Below the pieces are notes generated by a model, which ran no database searches, was not told where the DNA came from, and saw nothing but the letters and a program-made list of their open reading frames with translations. A DNA stretch of 11,040 nucleotides, taken from NCBI GenBank assembly GCA_015486705.1, contig WFRG01000063.1, positions 1 to 11,040 on the forward strand. The letters run 5' to 3'. Of the stretch, positions 8,408 through 11,040 are shown piece by piece (within the stretch, counting starts at the first letter, position 1; the number at the start of each line of letters is the position of its first letter). A program made the position numbers and the translations under genes. This DNA is from Hippea sp. (lineage in GTDB: Bacteria; Campylobacterota_A; Desulfurellia; Desulfurellales; Hippeaceae).

Positions 8408-8928
8408 ATCATACCCCTTGCCACAAAAGATATTTTTTTGTTCTTACCGCAAAGCGTTATTTTAACGATTGGAGAAACAATATCTGTCCATTCGCCGGCA
8501 TGATAAAACCTAAGCTTAATATTTTTAAAATAATCTGTCAAGGGTATCGCTATATCTTCATTCAAATCGTCATTCTCTTCTTCCCTTACAAGATAGACCT
8601 TGCCGTCTATCTCATCTGTATAATACGAGGCACTCACAACCACGGAACCACCGTAGAACAACGAGTCGGTTGTATTTAAGTTCAAAACCCTTTTCCCATC
8701 ACGGTATGTAACATAAAAATCACCAACTTTGCATCTTATATCCCTTTGTATCAGTGAAACGACTTTATACACAATCTCGGTTTTGTCCTGTTTTGTCTCA
8801 GAAAAAACCCTTGCACTCAACACAGAATTAAAAAGCTCATACAGACCAACCATTATAATGCCACTTAAAAAAACGGCTATAAGGATTTCAAGGAGTGTAA
8901 AACCAAACCGCTTACCGATAAATGACAT
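8404..8928 (-). CDS. gspJ: Type II secretion system minor pseudopilin GspJ
   Basis: GspJ is one of the three tip pseudopilins (I-J-K complex). The 174-residue protein has the prepilin leader MSFIGKRFG cut before FTLLEILIAV, with Glu at +5, followed by the hydrophobic N-terminal helix to about residue 30. The remainder is the beta-rich head, with a helix leading into LIQRDIRCK (58-66) and the later RFYHAGEW (139-146). Length and leader match GspJ, and the position between gspI and gspK supports the name. The ATG lies inside gspI, giving a 17 bp overlap, the second largest in the operon. The upstream AGG is only 3 nt from the ATG, so translation probably depends on coupling. Confidence 0.93.
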   Translation of the reverse strand: MSFIGKRFGFTLLEILIAVFLSGIIMVGLYELFNSVLSARVFSETKQDKTEIVYKVVSLIQRDIRCKVGDFYVTYRDGKRVLNLNTTDSLFYGGSVVVSASYYTDEIDGKVYLVREEENDDLNEDIAIPLTDYFKNIKLRFYHAGEWTDIVSPIVKITLCGKNKKISFVARGMI

Positions 8929-9244
8929 AGCCTATAATCACATTTCCCTTTTTAAAATCCCAGTTGATTTTATAGATATTGTAAAACCCTATAGGTGTCT
9001 TTATTATCCTGTATGCATCGATATTAGAAGAATCTATATCCTTCCAGCTCGCCGTTTCGTCGGGAATTAAATTTATGTTGGTATAGATGTATTCGGTTGA
9101 GGCGAGTATCAAATTGAGCTTCTCATTTGAGTAATTTTGAACAAATAGGGATTGGTTTAAAAGGCCGTAAACACCCATTGCGGCGATGCTAAAAACAACT
9201 AAAGCCACCAAAACCTCGAGTAGTGTAAATGCTCTATTTTTCAA
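8912..9244 (-). CDS. gspI: Type II secretion system minor pseudopilin GspI
   Basis: GspI is the minor pseudopilin that nucleates the tip complex with GspJ and GspK. The 110-residue protein has the short leader MKNRA followed by FTLLEVLVALVVFSIAAMG, with Glu at +5. The residue before the cleavage site is Ala, not the usual Gly. The head domain is small, close to the usual GspI length of about 115-125. The start is TTG (9242-9244), overlapping the end of gspH by 11 bp, with a TGAGG 7 nt upstream. The leader length fits this start, and no other nearby start would keep a basic leader of normal size. Confidence 0.93.
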   Translation of the reverse strand: MKNRAFTLLEVLVALVVFSIAAMGVYGLLNQSLFVQNYSNEKLNLILASTEYIYTNINLIPDETASWKDIDSSNIDAYRIIKTPIGFYNIYKINWDFKKGNVIIGYVIYR

Positions 9245-9638
9245 CAGAAAACCTCAAAAGCAATGATTTTGAAATCAGACTTTCACCGTTTGACAACTTC
9301 AAAGTTACACTATCCATAACACCTTGTGGATAGACATAAAAGCAATACTCAAGTCCCTCAATATAATTTTCATTTACCTTAACATCAAATATTTCGTTTT
9401 TTAACTCAAATTTTTGATTTTCAACAAAAAAAGCATTGGAGCCCTTCTCGCCGTAAATACCTTGAGCTTCACCGCTTGCTTTGGCAATCTTTTCAGCAAG
9501 CAGAACGGCTTTATCCAACTGATTTAGATTTTTATCTGTTTTCGTATAAAAATTCAGCGTTTTCGGCAAAACATAAAAAAGGGAAACAGATACTATAACC
9601 AAAGCAACAAGTAGTTCAATTAATGTGAAACCCCTCAA
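9234..9638 (-). CDS. gspH: Type II secretion system minor pseudopilin GspH
   Basis: GspH is a minor pseudopilin thought to join the I-J-K tip to the GspG shaft. The 134-residue protein has an extremely short leader, MRG, cut before [20 protein letters not shown] with Glu at +5, and then a beta-rich head. At 134 residues it is on the short side for GspH (commonly about 150-190). The name rests on the order G-H-I and on the prepilin leader; the head itself is poorly conserved. The start is TTG (9636-9638), overlapping the gspG TGA as TTGA. A GGGAG lies about 6 nt upstream within the end of gspG. Confidence 0.9.
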   Translation of the reverse strand: MRGFTLIELLVALVIVSVSLFYVLPKTLNFYTKTDKNLNQLDKAVLLAEKIAKASGEAQGIYGEKGSNAFFVENQKFELKNEIFDVKVNENYIEGLEYCFYVYPQGVMDSVTLKLSNGESLISKSLLLRFSVEK

Positions 9639-10066
9639 CGAAGCTCCCAGCTTTTTATGTCGGCATCGACACCGGTTCCGCCGACTTTGCCATCTGCGCC
9701 CAGTGAGATAATCTCAAGCGGCCTACCGTTTTCACCAGGAGAGCGATAAATGTAGGGATGACCCCACGGATCTAAGGGAATTTTATCAATATCCAGATAA
9801 CCACCCGGTTTATAGTGCTCAGGTATTGGAGGTACATCTGGCTTTTTAATGAGAGCCTTCAAACCATGTATTGTTGTCGGATATACACCGTTGTCCATTT
9901 TATACATCTTTAAAGCCGTCACAAATGTCATGATATCATTTTTTACCTTAACAGCTCGCGCCTCATCCGGTTTCTCCATAATCTTCGGCACAATAAATGT
10001 AGCCAAAATACCCAAAATTACTATTACCACCAAAATCTCAATAAGCGTAAAACCTTTTTTGTCCAT
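9635..10066 (-). CDS. gspG: Type II secretion system major pseudopilin GspG
   Basis: GspG polymerises into the periplasmic pseudopilus that pushes substrates through the secretin. The 143-residue protein has leader MDKKG cut before [20 protein letters not shown], with Glu at +5. It carries the near-invariant GspG head motifs: NGVYPTT at 59-65, [19 protein letters not shown] at 89-107, SPGENG at 109-114 and the C-terminal loop [20 protein letters not shown] at 121-140, which binds calcium in characterised GspG proteins. The ATG (10064-10066) has AGAGG 7 nt upstream, one of the better ribosome-binding sites of the operon, as suits its most abundant subunit. The stop of the preceding peptidase remnant lies only 10 bp upstream, so gspG was probably co-transcribed with that gene. 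Confidence 0.98.
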   Translation of the reverse strand: MDKKGFTLIEILVVIVILGILATFIVPKIMEKPDEARAVKVKNDIMTFVTALKMYKMDNGVYPTTIHGLKALIKKPDVPPIPEHYKPGGYLDIDKIPLDPWGHPYIYRSPGENGRPLEIISLGADGKVGGTGVDADIKSWELR

Positions 10067-10076
10067 CGTCTTACCT

Positions 10077-10790
10077 CTACTGTGTTAAGTTGTACAAAAA
10101 TTCATCCCATTTTGTATCTTTTGCAAAATCAAGCTGCTCGTAATGCTCTATTTGCTCGTTAAAAATATTAGCATCGGGAAACCAGATTGTCAATCCATTA
10201 ACTGTTCCATTGTCAAACCCAAAATATCCATTTGCAATAACAACATCTGCCAAGTTATCCAAAACATTCAAAGCTGCTTGTTTTATATTAGCTGTCATAT
10301 TGTCATTTTGATAGATGAGTTTTGCTAAATCACCAAGATCGGCGTAGCTGTAGTCAGAATCAGAGACATTAAATCTCTGAACTTTATTAAAAACAGAATT
10401 ACTAAATGTGGACTTAATGTTATCCCAATTATTTAGCAAAGCCACAGCAAGGTTATTTATGCTTGAAGTTAGATTATCTATTTTTGAAAGGTCAATAGTA
10501 GATAGAGTCGGGTAATCGAAAAAGCTGTAGCTATTTAGATATTCTTGTACCACTCGTCCCGCAGTTATATTGAGGTTTATATTTGCGTCATTTTCCAAAT
10601 CGTTTTCAAAATCAAATAGAATCTTATCGTAAGGCCAACCATCAAAGGGTTCAGTGTTTTCTGAGCCTATTAAAATATCAGTTGACCCTTTTATTTGACA
10701 AGCAACCTCAACCATATTCATCAAACATGCATCTATTCCAACAATGTCTATTTTTTTGCCTAAAATTTTCGAAACATTATCCAATATAAT
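10077..10790 (-). pseudogene. Clostripain-family (C11) cysteine peptidase, C-terminal remnant cut by an IS
   Basis: The remnant encodes about 237 residues ending in [14 protein letters not shown]. It carries the family C11 active-site cysteine segment KIDIVGIDACLMNMVEVA, with DACLM holding the nucleophile, followed by GSENTEPFDGWPYDKIL, also typical of clostripain-like peptidases. The upstream catalytic-histidine segment (usually NHG.G) is missing. At about 10790 the sequence changes to the end of an insertion sequence, and the open frame continues some 43 codons into it with no homology to the family. The only start available in that extension is a TTG at 10919 without a ribosome-binding site, so I treat the gene as broken. 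It points towards gspG and ends 10 bp before its start. Intact members are often secreted, so it may have been a T2SS substrate; that is inference. Confidence 0.85.
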
Positions 10791-10855
10791 GCCCCCCAAA
10801 ATCTGCACACCAATTTTGTTGATACTGTATACTAACGTTCGCAATTTCATCTGAA

Positions 10856-10889
10856 GACTTTTTAAGATTTTGAGATTATTAAAAAAGTC
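10856..10889 (+). other. Inverted repeat (first leader hairpin) in the IS
   Basis: GACTTTTTAA at 10856-10865 faces TTAAAAAAGTC at 10879-10889 across a 13-nt loop. The arms match except for one extra A in the second arm. It is AT-rich and no T-run follows it on either strand, so it does not look like an intrinsic terminator. It abuts the second hairpin without a gap. Confidence 0.5.
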
Positions 10890-10937
10890 GGATAGACTTC
10901 CCAGTAAGAAAAAAAACAAACAGGAGGAAGCCTATCC
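10890..10937 (+). promoter_or_regulatory. Hairpin covering part of the transposase ribosome-binding site
   Basis: GGATAGACTTCC at 10890-10901 is complementary to GGAAGCCTATCC at 10926-10937, with 11 of 12 pairs and a single A-C mismatch. The loop is 24 nt and A-rich. The second arm contains the last two G's of the AGGAGG ribosome-binding site and runs up to the base before the ATG. In mRNA that starts upstream of 10890 this stem would hinder initiation. Such leader structures are known to protect some IS elements, for example IS10, from activation by transcription entering from outside; that role here is inferred. Confidence 0.55.
10922..10927 (+). promoter_or_regulatory. Ribosome-binding site of the transposase
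   Basis: A consensus AGGAGG lies 10 nt before the ATG at 10938 and decides the transposase start. Its 3' half falls in the stem of the adjacent hairpin, and its 5' half lies in the loop. Confidence 0.75.
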
Positions 10938-11040
10938 ATGGGAAATAATAGCAAAAAAGTAGATGAGAGCAAAATGTTTAAAGAGGTAATGACCCAATTT
11001 GTCCTTGAAGAGGACCCTCTGCTTTCAATGATGAAATGGA
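10938..11040 (+). CDS. IS256-family transposase, N-terminal fragment (runs off the window)
   Basis: The first 34 codons are present, starting MGNNSKKVDESKMFKEVMTQ and continuing FVLEEDPLLSMMKW. A short lysine-rich start followed by KEV..QF..EEDPL..M..W resembles the N-terminus of mutator-type (IS256) DDE transposases. The catalytic DDE residues lie outside the window. The ATG has AGGAGG at 10922-10927, 10 nt upstream, which settles the start. The ribosome-binding site is partly contained in an inverted repeat (see the hairpin entry). The gene is divergent from the gsp operon. Family assignment is moderate because so little of the protein is visible. Confidence 0.7.
   Translation, partial: MGNNSKKVDESKMFKEVMTQFVLEEDPLLSMMKW

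Larger units (their letters stand above)
10791..11040 (+). mobile_element. Left end of an IS256-family (mutator-type) insertion sequence, partial
   Basis: The element begins near 10791, where the C11 peptidase homology stops and a run GCCCCCC followed by AAAATCTGCACACCAATTTT begins. It contains a 147 bp leader and then the start of a transposase that leaves the window. Lack of the other end prevents confirmation of terminal inverted repeats or a target duplication. If 8-9 bp were duplicated, the candidate is the sequence just left of the boundary, about 10782-10790 (CAATATAAT). The family is inferred from the transposase N-terminus and the leader layout; the exact boundary is uncertain by a few bases. 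Confidence 0.7.

Noticed and set aside
148..10066. Type IV pilus operon instead of a T2SS
   Set aside because: The presence of GspC with a PDZ domain, GspK, GspL/GspM with the T2SS layout, and a GspG with the DPWG and GADG...DAD motifs identifies a secretion system. PilT, PilMNOP and PilA features are absent.
10783..10813. Hybrid outward promoter at the IS end (TTGGTG at 10808-10813 and TATATT at 10783-10788, minus strand)
   Set aside because: The spacer is 19 bp and the -35 match is weak. It is possible but not supported well enough to annotate.
10077..10919. A 280-residue open frame read as one intact gene
   Set aside because: Its first 43 or so codons lie in the IS end, start at a TTG without a ribosome-binding site and have no peptidase homology; the catalytic-histidine half of the C11 domain is missing. 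I describe it as a truncated pseudogene.

Overview
The window is AT-rich Gram-negative DNA. It carries a complete, tightly packed type II secretion system (T2SS, gsp) operon on the minus strand. Lysine/isoleucine-rich proteins, frequent TTG starts and a secretin-based machine fit an AT-rich proteobacterium-like anaerobe. A thermophilic relative of Hippea/Desulfurella is only a guess from general composition.

Layout, left to right. Positions 3-98 hold the C-terminal end of an unrecognised plus-strand gene, convergent with the operon. From 10066 down to 148 the minus strand encodes, in transcription order, gspG-gspH-gspI-gspJ-gspK-gspL-gspM-gspN-gspC-gspD-gspE-gspF. No gap inside the operon exceeds 9 bp, and most junctions are 4-20 bp overlaps, so translation is probably coupled throughout. 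The prepilin peptidase GspO is not in the window.

The genes make one machine. GspD is the outer-membrane secretin. GspC links the secretin to the inner-membrane platform (GspF, GspL, GspM). GspE is the cytoplasmic ATPase. GspG is the major pseudopilin and GspH, I, J and K are the minor pseudopilins that form the tip. GspN is an accessory inner-membrane protein. Compared with the textbook order C-D-E-F-G-H-I-J-K-L-M-N, this operon is a circular permutation: the GHIJKLMN block comes first and CDEF last.

Upstream of gspG, ending 10 bp before its start and in the same direction, is the C-terminal part of a clostripain-family (C11) cysteine peptidase, a plausible secreted substrate. It is cut at about position 10790 by the end of an insertion sequence. 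The start of that element's transposase (IS256/mutator type by its N-terminus) runs off the right edge on the plus strand. The insertion removes the N-terminus of the peptidase and probably separates the gsp operon from its original promoter. The transposase leader contains two abutting inverted repeats; the second would bury part of the transposase ribosome-binding site.

I found no RNA gene, CRISPR array or unknown defence-like system. The most unusual points are the permuted gene order, the IS-disrupted peptidase fused to the head of the operon, and the hairpin leader of the transposase.
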